Shown: positions 10,853-19,941, numbered from the stretch's first letter. The stretch: DNA of 64,000 bases from Tropicimonas sp. IMCC6043 (GCF_004146235.1 NZ_SELO01000004.1:183339-247338); one strand, 5' to 3'. Program-made: numbers and translations. The notes: generated by a model from the sequence alone, not told the origin.

Positions 10853-12028
10853 TTACGGGCGCTCGACGCAGAGAGCGACGCCCATGCCGCCGCCGATGCA
10901 AAGCGTGGCGAGGCCCTTCTTGGCGTCGCGCCGCTTCATCTCGAAGAGCAGCGTGTTGAGCACGCGGCATCCCGAGGCCCCGATCGGGTGGCCGATGGCG
11001 ATGGCGCCGCCGTTCACGTTCACGATCGACGGATCCCAGCCCATGTCCTTGTTCACCGCACAGGCCTGGGCGGCGAAGGCTTCGTTTGCCTCGACGAGGT
11101 CGAGGTCTCCGACCGACCAGCCGGCCTTCTCCAGCGCCTTGCGCGAGGCATAGATCGGGCCGACGCCCATGATCGACGGGTCAAGACCGGCGGTCGCGTA
11201 GGACGCGATGCGGGCGAGCGGTTCGATCCCGCGCCTCTCGGCCTCGTCGGCGGACATGCAGAGCACGGCCGCGGCGCCGTCATTGATGCCCGAGGCGTTG
11301 GCAGCCGTCACGGTGCCGTCCCGAGTGAAGGCAGGGCGCAGCTTTTGCATGCCCTCCAGCGTGGCGCCGTGGCGGATGTATTCGTCGCCGTCCACCACCG
11401 TCTCGCCCTTGCGGGTCTTGACGGTGAAGGGGACGATCTCGTCGACGAATTTACCGGCCTTCTGGGCGGCCTCGGCCTTGTTCTGCGAGGCGACGGCGAA
11501 TTCGTCCTGCATCTCGCGGCTGATCTGCCATTTCTCGGCGACGTTCTCGGCCGTCTGGCCCATGTGGTAGCCGTTGAAAGCGTCCCAGAGGCCGTCCTTG
11601 ATCATCGTGTCGACATACTTGATGTCGCCCATCTTCTGGCCCTGGCGCATGGCGGCGGCGTGGGGGCTGAGCGACATGCTTTCCTGGCCGCCGGCGGCGA
11701 CGATCGTGGCGTCGCCGAGCATGATGTGCTGTGCGGCGAGCGCCACGGTGCGCAGGCCCGAGCCACAGACCTGGTTGATGCCCCAGGCTGCGGATTCCTG
11801 CGGGAAGCCGGCATTGATATGCGCCTGGCGGGCCGGGTTCTGGCCCTGCGCGGCGGTCAGCACCTGGCCGAGGATGGTCTCGGAGACCTCGGCAGGATCC
11901 ACGCCGGCGCGCTCCACCACGGCCTTCAGCACGGCTGCGCCCAGGTCGTGGGCGGGTGTGTTGGCAAATGAGCCAAGGAACGAGCCGACTGCGGTTCGGC
12001 CGGCCGAGGCGATAACGACATTGGTCAT
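10853..12028 (-). CDS. phaA: Acetyl-CoA C-acetyltransferase (beta-ketothiolase)
   Basis: The enzyme condenses two acetyl-CoA into acetoacetyl-CoA, the first step of polyhydroxybutyrate synthesis. The 391-residue thiolase carries the nucleophilic cysteine 88 in NQVCGSGLR, the [14 protein letters not shown] motif with the catalytic histidine, and the C-terminal [14 protein letters not shown] with the second active cysteine. The ATG at 12028 follows GAGAGGGACCAAC; the frame opens five codons earlier but without a better site. Upstream is a long non-coding region that must contain the promoter. phaC is not in the window. Confidence 0.95.
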   Translation of the reverse strand: MTNVVIASAGRTAVGSFLGSFANTPAHDLGAAVLKAVVERAGVDPAEVSETILGQVLTAAQGQNPARQAHINAGFPQESAAWGINQVCGSGLRTVALAAQHIMLGDATIVAAGGQESMSLSPHAAAMRQGQKMGDIKYVDTMIKDGLWDAFNGYHMGQTAENVAEKWQISREMQDEFAVASQNKAEAAQKAGKFVDEIVPFTVKTRKGETVVDGDEYIRHGATLEGMQKLRPAFTRDGTVTAANASGINDGAAAVLCMSADEAERRGIEPLARIASYATAGLDPSIMGVGPIYASRKALEKAGWSVGDLDLVEANEAFAAQACAVNKDMGWDPSIVNVNGGAIAIGHPIGASGCRVLNTLLFEMKRRDAKKGLATLCIGGGMGVALCVERP

Positions 12029-12926
12029 GTTGGTCCCTCTCAATTCATCCTGGGGACGCTGCCGCCGATCCGGCTGACTCCCTCCGCGCCCCCTTGTGTG
12101 CTTGATTGGTTAGGGGGTGGTTTGTCCAGTGGCAACGGACAGAAAGTCCCACCTTGCCGCTGGGGCAGGTCATTCCGGGGCGGAAAACCACTGAAAGCGC
12201 CCGGACATTCACCGCGCCCCGACGGAGTCACGGAGTCGGGCCCTGCGCAGCTCTCCGCGGCACGAATCAATCCGTTGCCGCGCGGTGGTCGGCGGGTTTC
12301 GGGCGTTTCGCAGGCATGGATGAATTCGGCGGCCGGGATCTCCGGCCCGATATCTTCGAGCACGCGGATCAGGATACGCCTGATCTGCGCAGCAAGGCTT
12401 GAAAGAAGCGTGAAAGACCGGATTTTTTGGGTACGGCCTTCCGCTCGACCTGAGATCACCGCGTCCGCCCCGGGACCCCGCTCCGCCAGAGTGCGAGTCT
12501 TCACGGTGACCTCAGGTTAACTGTTTCTTAGGGAAGTGCGGTCAGTAGCAGAATGGTGCGAGAGGGAGCCCGCAATGGCACGTTCGATAGCTCAGGTCCT
12601 GACCCACTCCGGTCTGAGTGGCATGCTCCTCATTCTCGGCGGGGAGACCTGGACTGGGATGTGGCTTCCGCTCCGCGGACGGCAGGAGGACATCCGCGAT
12701 CTGCGGTCGTCGAATTCCGGCGCCGCCGTCGTCCGGGCACTCGTCGCCAACCGCTGAATCGCGGCCTGGATCGCGCGGTCAAATGGATCTGCCCGCGGAC
12801 CTGATTCCTTCCTCGCCATAACCTCCAGCAGCAAGGGTGCCGGCGCGTCCTGCCTCCGGTGCGACCGCCTCGTTTCCGGATCGTTAACGCTTTTCGCGAA
12901 AATCCCCTGTGCAAAGGAGGCACCAG
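12029..12926. other. Long intergenic region (898 bases) without a supported gene
   Basis: It separates divergent phaA and the esterase gene, so both promoters should be here. Open frames on both strands (for example 12536-12757 plus, 12040-12504 minus) translate to unfamiliar, arginine-rich or proline-rich sequences without good ribosome-binding sites and are not called. A CCCCCT / AGGGGG inverted pair at about 12088-12118, just upstream of phaA, could be an operator. The esterase ribosome-binding site (AAAGGAGG) ends at 12920. I saw no tRNA or terminator. Confidence 0.55.
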
Positions 12927-14591
12927 ATGTCCAACGTCACTTCCATTCTCCGACCTCTCGTGCGCGGGATGGTGCAGCCAATCTCGGGCGCGCGCGCGGC
13001 GACCCGGGTCTTCATTCTTGCCGGCCAGAGCAACATGGTGGGCCGGGCCGATTTCGACGGCGGCGCGGGTTTTCCGGATGGCGTCCTGCAATACACGCGT
13101 GCCGGAGCGCTCGAGGCCCCCACGACGCCGCTCGATCATTACGATGCTCAGGACGGGGACATGGGCCTCGCGCTGCAATTCGCGATCGGCTTCAGGACAG
13201 CCAACCCCGACACCGATCTCGTCTTGCTGCCGGCGGCGATGGGCGGCACCGGATTCTCTTCCGGCGAGTGGCGGATCGGCGGCTGGCTCTATGCCAGCCT
13301 CGTGGATCGTGCCAACGCGCTCTTCGCGGCCAACCCGGATTTCCGTCTCGGCGGCATCCTCTGGCACCAGGGCGAGCACGACCCGGGCTATGCAGGATAC
13401 ATGGCCGATCTCGACGCGATGATCGCCGGCCTCCGGAACGACATCTTGGCGGCCAGCGAGACAACGCCCTTCCTGCTGGGTGAACTCGCGCCGGATTTCA
13501 TCGATGGCGCTGCCGATCGGGCAGCGTTGAACGACATCATCCTCGATTCGCCGAACCGGTTGTTCCATACCGCCGTCGTCAGATCGCACCTGCCGAGCCG
13601 GCTGACCGACCTCGGCGACGACACCCATTTCGACGCCGCCTCGTTGCGGGCTCTCGGGAGCCGCTATCTCGAGGCGCTGCCGGTGGCGCAGGCGCACCGG
13701 CCGTCGGCGCCGGACGCCGTACCGGGCCTTACCGCCAACGCGGGCAACATGCAGGTCTCCCTAAGCTGGACCGCGCCCGCGGACGGCGGCTTGCCGATTA
13801 CCGACTACCTGATCGAGCGCTCTCTTGACCAAGTCGCTTGGACGGTTCTGGACGATGGTGTCAGCCCGGTGCCGGGCCATGTCGATACCGGGCTGGCGAA
13901 CGGCACGACCCATTTCTACCGGGTCTCGGCGGTCAACGCGGTGGGTAGCGGCCCGGTGTCGCCGGTTGCCGGTGCGACGCCGGAGCAAGGGGCCGTCACG
14001 ATCGAGGCCACCGGATTCGCAGGGACGACGACAGACGGCTCGCAGCACATTTTCGCGGGTATCGATCTCGGGTCGGGAGGCGCCGTTGTCGTCGCCGGCA
14101 CCAGTCGGGGCACCTCTTCGGGTGCGATCACGGGGATCACCATCGGCGGGCAGGCGGCGACGCTTCTGAGCCGGAACGAGTATTTCAGCAACGCGATCCG
14201 CTTCGGCTATCTCGCCAATGCGCCGTCGGGCCTCGTCGATGTCGTCGTCACCCACGATGTGTCCCAGTCGCGGACCGGCATGCATCTGTGGTGTCTTGGC
14301 AATGCCGACGCCGCATCGGCAGTCGTGTCCAACGGCACCGAGACCACGAATTCCATCGATGCCCTGGCGGAGGGGGCTGTGCTGGGGGTGGCCATTTCGA
14401 TCAACCCGCCGAGCAACAATGTCGACTGGACCGGGCTCGACGAGCGGCTGGAATGGACCGATTACGGAGACCGCTTCGGTTCCGCCGCGGCGGACCGTCT
14501 TTTTGCTGTTGACGCGCCCGGGCATGCGGTCACCATCGCTTCCGATGGCAACTACAAGATGACCTCGCTCATCTCGGTTCCGAAGGCATGA
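12927..14591 (+). CDS. SGNH/sialate O-acetylesterase-like protein with fibronectin type III domain
   Basis: The 554-residue protein begins with a SASA-type SGNH hydrolase domain (about 25-245): ILAGQSNM holds the nucleophile Ser35, WHQGEHD (about 147-152) is block III, and the catalytic pair lies in DDTHFD (Asp232, His234). Such enzymes remove acetyl groups from sugars. A fibronectin III domain follows (about 252-350, from APDAVPGLTANAGNMQVSLS to YRVSAVNAVGSGP), then a beta-rich C-terminal domain of about 195 residues I do not recognise. There is no signal peptide by eye. The ATG at 12927 has a strong AAAGGAGG site. Its 3' end overlaps the convergent dnaE2 by 23 bases. It could be a phage- or GTA-type tail esterase or a surface glycan deacetylase; context does not decide. 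Confidence 0.8.
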   Translation: MSNVTSILRPLVRGMVQPISGARAATRVFILAGQSNMVGRADFDGGAGFPDGVLQYTRAGALEAPTTPLDHYDAQDGDMGLALQFAIGFRTANPDTDLVLLPAAMGGTGFSSGEWRIGGWLYASLVDRANALFAANPDFRLGGILWHQGEHDPGYAGYMADLDAMIAGLRNDILAASETTPFLLGELAPDFIDGAADRAALNDIILDSPNRLFHTAVVRSHLPSRLTDLGDDTHFDAASLRALGSRYLEALPVAQAHRPSAPDAVPGLTANAGNMQVSLSWTAPADGGLPITDYLIERSLDQVAWTVLDDGVSPVPGHVDTGLANGTTHFYRVSAVNAVGSGPVSPVAGATPEQGAVTIEATGFAGTTTDGSQHIFAGIDLGSGGAVVVAGTSRGTSSGAITGITIGGQAATLLSRNEYFSNAIRFGYLANAPSGLVDVVVTHDVSQSRTGMHLWCLGNADAASAVVSNGTETTNSIDALAEGAVLGVAISINPPSNNVDWTGLDERLEWTDYGDRFGSAAADRLFAVDAPGHAVTIASDGNYKMTSLISVPKA

Positions 14592-17517
14592 GCACCGGTG
14601 CGGCTCCCGGCGTCAGCCGGGGACGCAGCAGGGCGAGCGGATGTGCCCTGAGCGTCAGCCGCATGGAAACGTAGTCCTCCACGACCTCTTCTCCGAGGGA
14701 CATCGCCGGAAGGTCGGGGGCTGGCTCTGCCAGCCCTTCGCCGTCCATGTCGCCGGCAAAGAGCGGCAGGGGCCGGGCGGCGCGGAGTGCGCGGGCCTCC
14801 CAGAGCGCCTCGCGGCGGGAGAGCTTGAGCGGCGCGAAGGCGTCCGCCTCGGCCAGCGCCTCGAGCATCGCCGGTGGCACCCCGGCGCGGCGCCAGACAT
14901 CCTCGACGCTCCGGTAACCGTTGCCGCGCGCCGCCACCACCCAATGCGCCTCCTCCTCGCGCATCGCCCGGATCTGCCGGAAGCCAAGGCGCAGCGCCAG
15001 CCCGCCGCGCCCGTCGGGTTCCATTGAATTGTCCCAGTAGGAGAGGTTGATGTCGACCGGGCGGACCACCACCCCGTGCTCGCGCGCGTCGCGGACGATC
15101 TGGGCCGGGGCGTAGAAGCCCATCGGCTGGGAGTTCAACAGCGCGCAGGCGAAGATGCCGGGATGGTGCCGCTTGAGCCAGGCAGAGGCGTAGACGAGGA
15201 GCGCGAAGCTCGCGGCGTGGCTTTCGGGGAAACCGTAGGATCCGAAGCCCTCGATCTGGCTGAAGCAGCGGGCGGCGAAGTCTTCTTCGTAGCCATTGGC
15301 GCGCATGCCGGAGAGAAAGCGGTCGCGGAATTCGCTGACATTGCCGTGCTTCTTGAAGGTGGCGAGCGAGCGGCGGAGGCGGTCCGCCTCCTCCGGCGAG
15401 AAGCCGGCGCCGACGATGGCAATCTGCATCGCCTGCTCCTGGAAGAGCGGTACACCGAGCGTCTTGGCCAGCACTGCACCGAGCGCGTCGGAGGGGAAGA
15501 CCACCGCCTCCTCGCCATTGCGGCGGCGCAGGTAGGGGTGGACCATGTCGCCCTGGATCGGGCCGGGGCGGATGATGGCGACCTCGATGACGAGGTCGTA
15601 GAAGCTGCGCGGCTTCATTCGCGGCAGGAAGTTCATTTGCGCCCGGCTCTCGACCTGGAAGACGCCCAGGGAGTCCGCCTTGCAGAGCATGTCGTAGACC
15701 GCCGGGTCCTCGGGCGGGAGCGTCGCGAGCGTGTAATCGGTCCCGTGGTGGCGGGCGACAAGGTCGAAGGCCTTGCGGATGCAGGTCAGCATGCCGAGGG
15801 CGAGGATGTCGACCTTGAGGATGCCGAGCGCGTCGATGTCGTCCTTGTCCCAGGGGATGACCGTGCGGTCCTCCATCGTCGCGTTCTCCACCGGGCAGAG
15901 CTCGTCGAGCCGGCCCTCGGTAACGATGAAGCCGCCGACATGCTGGGAGAGGTGGCGCGGGAAGCCCTGGATCTCGGCAACAAGCTCCATCGTCTGCGCC
16001 AGGCGGCGGTCCCCGGGGTCGAGCCCGATCTCGCGCATGCGGCGGGCTTCGGTGCCCTTTAGCGACCCCCAGCCCCAGATCTGGCTGGAGAGGGCGGAGA
16101 CGCTGTCCTCGCTGAGCCCCATGGCACGACCGACCTCGCGAATGGCGCGCTTGCCGCGGTAATGGATCACCGTGGCGCAGAGTCCGGCCCGGTGGCGGCC
16201 GTAGCGGGTGTAGATGTGCTGGATCACCTCCTCGCGGCGCTCATGCTCGAAATCGACATCGATATCGGGCGGCTCGCCGCGGGCCTCGGAGACGAAGCGC
16301 TCGAAGACCATGGTGCCGATCTCGGGGCTCACGGACGTGACGCCGAGGCAGTAGCAGACGACGGAGTTGGCCGCCGAGCCGCGGCCCTGGCAGAGGATGC
16401 CGCGGGCGCGGGCGAAATCGACGATGTCGTGGACGGTGAGGAAATAGGGCTCGTAGCCCAGCCGGCCGATCAGGGCGAGCTCGTGGGCGAGCTGCTGGCG
16501 GACCTTTTCGGGCGCGCCGGCGGGATAGCGCCAGCGGAGGCCGGACCGGGCGAGGCGGGCGAGTCTCTGGGCCGCGCTCTCGCCGCCGGTGACCTCGGAG
16601 GGGTATTCGTAGCGCAACTCGTCGAGCGAGAAGGTGCAGCGCGCGGCGACCTCCCCGGCGCGGTCGACAGCCTCTGCATGCGGACCGAGGATCTGGCGCA
16701 TCTCGGTCTCGCTGCGCAGGCGCTGCTCGCCATTGGAGAGCGCGCTGCGGCCAAGCTCTTCCACGCGGCAACCGGTGCGGATGGCGGTCAGCACATCGGC
16801 GAGTTTGCGGCGGCGGCCGGCATGCATGCGGGGCGCGGCGGAAGCGACACTGTCGATCCCGAGGCCGGCGGCAATCCCGGCCAGCCGGTCGAACCGCGCC
16901 CGGTCCTGCCCGTCATAGCGGGGAGCGAGCAGGAGATGCACGGCCGGTCCGAAGCGGCGCGTCAGCCGGTCCGCCTGTGTCCGCCATGCACCCGCGCCGC
17001 GCGGCGACGTCTTCGCTGGTTGCCCGGGGAGCGAGTCCTCGGGGTGAAGCAGAAGCTCCATGCCATCGCCCCAGTCGAGCAGGTCCTCCAGCGCGAGATC
17101 GCAGGCGCCCTTCTCTGCGCGCAGGCGGCCGAGCGAGATCAGCCGGCAGAGCCGACCCCAGGCGGCGCGGTCGCGCGGCAGGGCGGTGAGCTCGAATCCG
17201 CTTCTCGTGACGATTCGGGCACCGGGGATCAGTCGAGGCGTATTTCGGATGTCGACGCCCGGCGCTGGCGGCAGGCCGGGTGGGGGCGGCGGGCCAATGA
17301 GGCCGGTTGCGGCTTCGGAGGCGGCGCGGACGGCCACCTGCCGGGCGATCTCGCGTGCCCGGACATGGGCGCGCACGATCCCGGCCACCGAGTTCTCGTC
17401 GGCGATGACCAGGGCGGAGAGGCCGGTGAGCGCGGCGCGCTCCATCAGCTCCTCCGGATGGGAGGCGCCGGTCAGGAAGGTGAAATTCGATGTCGCCGAG
17501 AGCTCCGCAAAGCCCAT
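14569..17517 (-). CDS. dnaE2: Error-prone DNA polymerase DnaE2, C-terminally shortened
   Basis: DnaE2 is the damage-inducible C-family polymerase responsible for SOS mutagenesis in many bacteria lacking PolV. The protein starts MGFAELSATSNFTFLTGASHP (PHP domain) and keeps the catalytic aspartates: PDIDVDF at about 420-426 and the third in KVDILALG at about 573. It also has the finger and helix-hairpin-helix regions (FGSYGFPESHAASFALLVYA). It ends at residue 982, shortly after LRAHPLALLRPRL; family members usually run to about 1050-1100 residues with a C-terminal OB-fold domain, which is missing here. The 3' end overlaps the convergent esterase gene. imuA and imuB, its usual partners, are not adjacent. 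A near-consensus LexA box lies upstream. Confidence 0.9.
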   Translation of the reverse strand: MGFAELSATSNFTFLTGASHPEELMERAALTGLSALVIADENSVAGIVRAHVRAREIARQVAVRAASEAATGLIGPPPPPGLPPAPGVDIRNTPRLIPGARIVTRSGFELTALPRDRAAWGRLCRLISLGRLRAEKGACDLALEDLLDWGDGMELLLHPEDSLPGQPAKTSPRGAGAWRTQADRLTRRFGPAVHLLLAPRYDGQDRARFDRLAGIAAGLGIDSVASAAPRMHAGRRRKLADVLTAIRTGCRVEELGRSALSNGEQRLRSETEMRQILGPHAEAVDRAGEVAARCTFSLDELRYEYPSEVTGGESAAQRLARLARSGLRWRYPAGAPEKVRQQLAHELALIGRLGYEPYFLTVHDIVDFARARGILCQGRGSAANSVVCYCLGVTSVSPEIGTMVFERFVSEARGEPPDIDVDFEHERREEVIQHIYTRYGRHRAGLCATVIHYRGKRAIREVGRAMGLSEDSVSALSSQIWGWGSLKGTEARRMREIGLDPGDRRLAQTMELVAEIQGFPRHLSQHVGGFIVTEGRLDELCPVENATMEDRTVIPWDKDDIDALGILKVDILALGMLTCIRKAFDLVARHHGTDYTLATLPPEDPAVYDMLCKADSLGVFQVESRAQMNFLPRMKPRSFYDLVIEVAIIRPGPIQGDMVHPYLRRRNGEEAVVFPSDALGAVLAKTLGVPLFQEQAMQIAIVGAGFSPEEADRLRRSLATFKKHGNVSEFRDRFLSGMRANGYEEDFAARCFSQIEGFGSYGFPESHAASFALLVYASAWLKRHHPGIFACALLNSQPMGFYAPAQIVRDAREHGVVVRPVDINLSYWDNSMEPDGRGGLALRLGFRQIRAMREEEAHWVVAARGNGYRSVEDVWRRAGVPPAMLEALAEADAFAPLKLSRREALWEARALRAARPLPLFAGDMDGEGLAEPAPDLPAMSLGEEVVEDYVSMRLTLRAHPLALLRPRLTPGAAPVLMPSEPR

Positions 17518-17585
17518 GCGCCCGCCTCCGTGCCCCTGTTTAGGTCGCCCCGCATGCCAGGCGACTCGGCTTGAGAGGGCATTTT

Positions 17586-17600
17586 ATTCACCTTTTGTTC
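17586..17600 (-). promoter_or_regulatory. Probable LexA (SOS) box upstream of dnaE2
   Basis: On the minus strand GAAC-N7-GAAT lies 69-83 bases before the dnaE2 start. The alphaproteobacterial LexA operator is the direct repeat GTTC-N7-GTTC (GAAC-N7-GAAC on the other strand), so this site differs at one base. It runs into an A/T-rich GAATAAAAT that could be the -10 region, so LexA binding would block the promoter. DnaE2 is a standard LexA-regulon member, which supports the assignment. Confidence 0.65.
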
Positions 17601-17629
17601 CCTTGTGGAGTCGGCGCTGTCCGCCGACG

Positions 17630-18472
17630 TCACGCTCCGGACTGTCCGGCCAGCCAGTCCGACCAGCTCGCGAACAGCGCGTCCTGAACCTCCGGCGCGA
17701 CCAGAAGCGCAGCCCGGGTCGCGCCCGCCGCGAAAAAGGCGATCCGTTCGAGCGCAGGATCTCCGGAGGCGAGACAAAGGGCGAGCGGCTCGCCGCCGGC
17801 CAGCGCATCGAGCCGCTCGCCGAAGAATTCAAGCGCCCGCGCGAGGCCAAGGGCGAGCCCGACCTCTCCCTGTTCGACCAGATCCGGCCCGGCGCCGTGC
17901 ACAAGAGCGCGGCATCGGGGCGCCCAGTCGGCGAGGTAGTCCCGGAGCGCGTCACCGGCGGGGATGCTGCGCGCGTCTCCGCCGGCTGGATCCTGGAGGA
18001 TATGGCGCAGGGTCGCCGCGGTAACCCCGGATTCGTCCAGGGCAGGTTCACTGGCGGCGGGCAGGGTCGTCAGTGTCAAAGGCGCTCCGTCGCAGAAGGC
18101 CCCGAGCACCTTGCCGAAGGCGGCGAGCTGGCCGGCATCGGCCTGGTTGAGCAGCAGGCTCTCTGTTCGCGGCCTTGCGGGATCCGAAGTCTCGGGACCC
18201 ACGAAGAGAGCGTGGAATAGGCGGCGGATGCGCAGCTCGAGTTCGAGCCCTTCGCGACGCGCGTTCCGGACCACGAGGCGACGCGGCAACACCGTCTCGT
18301 CAATCTCGTCGATAAGCCCGGCCAGACATTCCGCACCGCTTCCATCGAGGCAACGCGCGCCTTGTCCGACGCTGATGCACGGTGCGCCGAGCCGGTCGAT
18401 CATGCGATGCAGCGTGACGAGGCGGGAGCGCCAATCTTCGGCCAGGGTCGACACGTCCGCCCTGTCAGTCAT
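17630..18472 (-). CDS. Protein of unknown function, last gene of the kinase/dynamin cluster
   Basis: I do not recognise this 280-residue protein. It looks soluble and alpha/beta, with no transmembrane segment or signal peptide, many leucines and alanines, and a moderately conserved-looking N-terminal part (RLVTLHRMIDRLG, then RRLVVRNARREGLELELRIR). No nucleotide-binding or catalytic motif is evident. The ATG at 18472 overlaps the end of the preceding gene by 8 bases, so it is translationally coupled to that small protein and belongs to the kinase/FHA/PP2C/dynamin operon. A 112-base gap separates it from dnaE2, whose own SOS promoter lies there, so dnaE2 is probably not part of this unit. Confidence 0.7.
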   Translation of the reverse strand: MTDRADVSTLAEDWRSRLVTLHRMIDRLGAPCISVGQGARCLDGSGAECLAGLIDEIDETVLPRRLVVRNARREGLELELRIRRLFHALFVGPETSDPARPRTESLLLNQADAGQLAAFGKVLGAFCDGAPLTLTTLPAASEPALDESGVTAATLRHILQDPAGGDARSIPAGDALRDYLADWAPRCRALVHGAGPDLVEQGEVGLALGLARALEFFGERLDALAGGEPLALCLASGDPALERIAFFAAGATRAALLVAPEVQDALFASWSDWLAGQSGA

Positions 18473-18839
18473 CGGCCTGCGCCAGCAAGAGAAGCGCCGT
18501 TTCCATAGCCGTCGGCGGCAGACCGTTCTCCGTCGTGGCGGCGACCACGTCGCTCCGTTCGGCGTCGAGGAGGACGTAGTGACTCGTGCGCCGGGCGTTG
18601 CGCAGCACCGCGCCGGTGGGCGGTTCGGCCCCGTCGCCGAACACCATGGCGAAGAGATCCGTGCTTGCGGGACCGAGACAGATCGCCGCCTCGCTGAGGC
18701 AGCGGTCATGGTCCTCCTGGCGGAAATCTTCGTCCGCCGACGCCCGCAGGACCGTCCGTGTCCGGACATCACCGAAGATCACCGACCGGCATCCCGGGGT
18801 TTCCCGGTGTATCCTGGTCAGGTGTTCCACGAGATTCAT
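18465..18839 (-). CDS. Small conserved-looking protein, possible Roadblock/LC7-like fold
   Basis: A 124-residue soluble protein starting MNLVEHLTRIHRETPGCRSV. The order helix, strand-turn-strand (SVIFGDVRTRTVLRAS), helix (DHDRCLSEAAICLG), then two further strands resembles Roadblock/LC7 proteins, which in bacteria (MglB) act on small GTPases. This is a fold-level guess from the pattern, not a family match. The ATG at 18839 is chosen because the sequence before it loses coherence; the open frame reaches further upstream into the 91-base gap after the 336-residue GTPase. It overlaps the next gene by 8 bases. Position directly behind two dynamin-like GTPases makes a role as a GTPase partner plausible. 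Confidence 0.6.
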   Translation of the reverse strand: MNLVEHLTRIHRETPGCRSVIFGDVRTRTVLRASADEDFRQEDHDRCLSEAAICLGPASTDLFAMVFGDGAEPPTGAVLRNARRTSHYVLLDAERSDVVAATTENGLPPTAMETALLLLAQADD

Positions 18840-18930
18840 CGAACGGGCGCTCCGGGCTGCGAACGGGCAATGCCTGCGTCCCGGTATGGCGCAAAAACCT
18901 TTCGGCTTTGCTACTCGTTGCGGATCTCGC

Positions 18931-19941
18931 TCAGCCCTGGCGGAAGATATCCGCCAACTCGTCCTCCGGCGCCTGCGGTCGCGGCGGGCGGCGGGCGGTG
19001 CCCTTGGCATGGACGCGCCTCGGCACGATCCGCCCCGGTCGCGCGGCCTCCGTCGGCGCGGCCTGTTTGAGGCGCGAGCCGTGCAGGGGTTCGATCGTCG
19101 CGGGCCGAATCGGCATGAACTCGTCCTCCTCGTCCCATTGATCGTCATCCGCCGGGTTGATCGCGGAGACCGCCGGGATCTCCCGGCCGAGCAGTTTCGA
19201 CAAGGTCATGACGAGATCGAGAAGCGCGTCCATGAAGGCGCGGGCTCCACTCTGCTCCCACGCGGACGCATCATCGCCGGCGGCCAGCGCCTCGGTCAGC
19301 GACACCGGGAAGACTTGAGCGAACAGACCGTCGGTTTCGTGGCGCACCCGCGCCAGCACGCGCCTGCGGTCGCGCTCGGAGGTCAGCTTGTCCATCCGTG
19401 TGAGCAGCAGAAAGCTGCGCTCGCGGAGTTCCGGCGGCATGACATCCCAGACAGCGGCCTCGCTCTGCCGCCAGGCTTGAACGGCGTGACTGCACCAGAT
19501 CACCGCATCGGCGCGCGCGATCAGCCTTTGCCAGATCTCGGCCGGCATGTTCGGGTCGGAGATCCCGGGGAAATCGATGATGTCGCAAAGTTCCAGAACG
19601 CCCGCCGGCCGTTCGACCCGGAGGAACTGCGTGCGCTCGAGCGGAATCGTGGAGAGGTTGGCGAGGTCGATGTCGAATTCCACGTCATCAAGCCCGACCC
19701 CGCGGGGCGTCGCGTTGCCGTGGCTGAGCCAGACCGGCGGCAGGTGCGTCGCGGTGACCTTCACTGGCAGGGCATCGGAGCCGATGAGCAGGTTGGTCAG
19801 AGTCGACTTGCCGGCGCTGAACTCCCCCATGATGGCGATGCGCGGCCGGTGGCTAATGGCGGCTTCGGCGCAGGCTGGCCTGGGCATCGGCGCGTTGGGG
19901 ATCGCGGGCAGTTCCACCTTGAGATCCGGGTTGTGAAACAT
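18931..19941 (-). CDS. Dynamin-like GTPase, short form
   Basis: A 336-residue GTPase of the dynamin superfamily. G1 is GEFSAGKST (Gly39 to Ser46, Lys45), a typical dynamin P-loop; a threonine in VTATHLPPV fits G2; G3 is DFPGISD (Asp123-Gly126); G4 is TRMDKL (Thr181-Asp184). The C-terminal 80 residues hold an acidic stretch (DDDQWDEEDEF) and a basic, proline-rich tail rather than the long helical stalk of classical dynamins, so it may work together with the 691-residue GTPase just upstream (16-base gap). The ATG at 19941 has AAGGAG in CAAGGAGAACCCC. It shares a DAVIWCSHA block with the degenerate GTPase of the same operon (DMAIWCSAT). Confidence 0.85.
   Translation of the reverse strand: MFHNPDLKVELPAIPNAPMPRPACAEAAISHRPRIAIMGEFSAGKSTLTNLLIGSDALPVKVTATHLPPVWLSHGNATPRGVGLDDVEFDIDLANLSTIPLERTQFLRVERPAGVLELCDIIDFPGISDPNMPAEIWQRLIARADAVIWCSHAVQAWRQSEAAVWDVMPPELRERSFLLLTRMDKLTSERDRRRVLARVRHETDGLFAQVFPVSLTEALAAGDDASAWEQSGARAFMDALLDLVMTLSKLLGREIPAVSAINPADDDQWDEEDEFMPIRPATIEPLHGSRLKQAAPTEAARPGRIVPRRVHAKGTARRPPRPQAPEDELADIFRQG

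Noticed and set aside
12150..12175. TGCC/GGCA inverted pair upstream of phaA as a PhaR operator
   Set aside because: It does not fit the CTGC-N-GCAG pattern closely enough, and such pairs are frequent at this GC content.
12040..12504. Minus-strand open frame of 154 codons upstream of phaA
   Set aside because: No ribosome-binding site, Pro/Arg-rich composition and no recognisable family; it overlaps the expected phaA promoter.
12540..12600. Sequence with GTTCGA that could suggest a tRNA T-arm
   Set aside because: The rest of a cloverleaf cannot be formed: no acceptor stem and no anticodon arm at the right distance.
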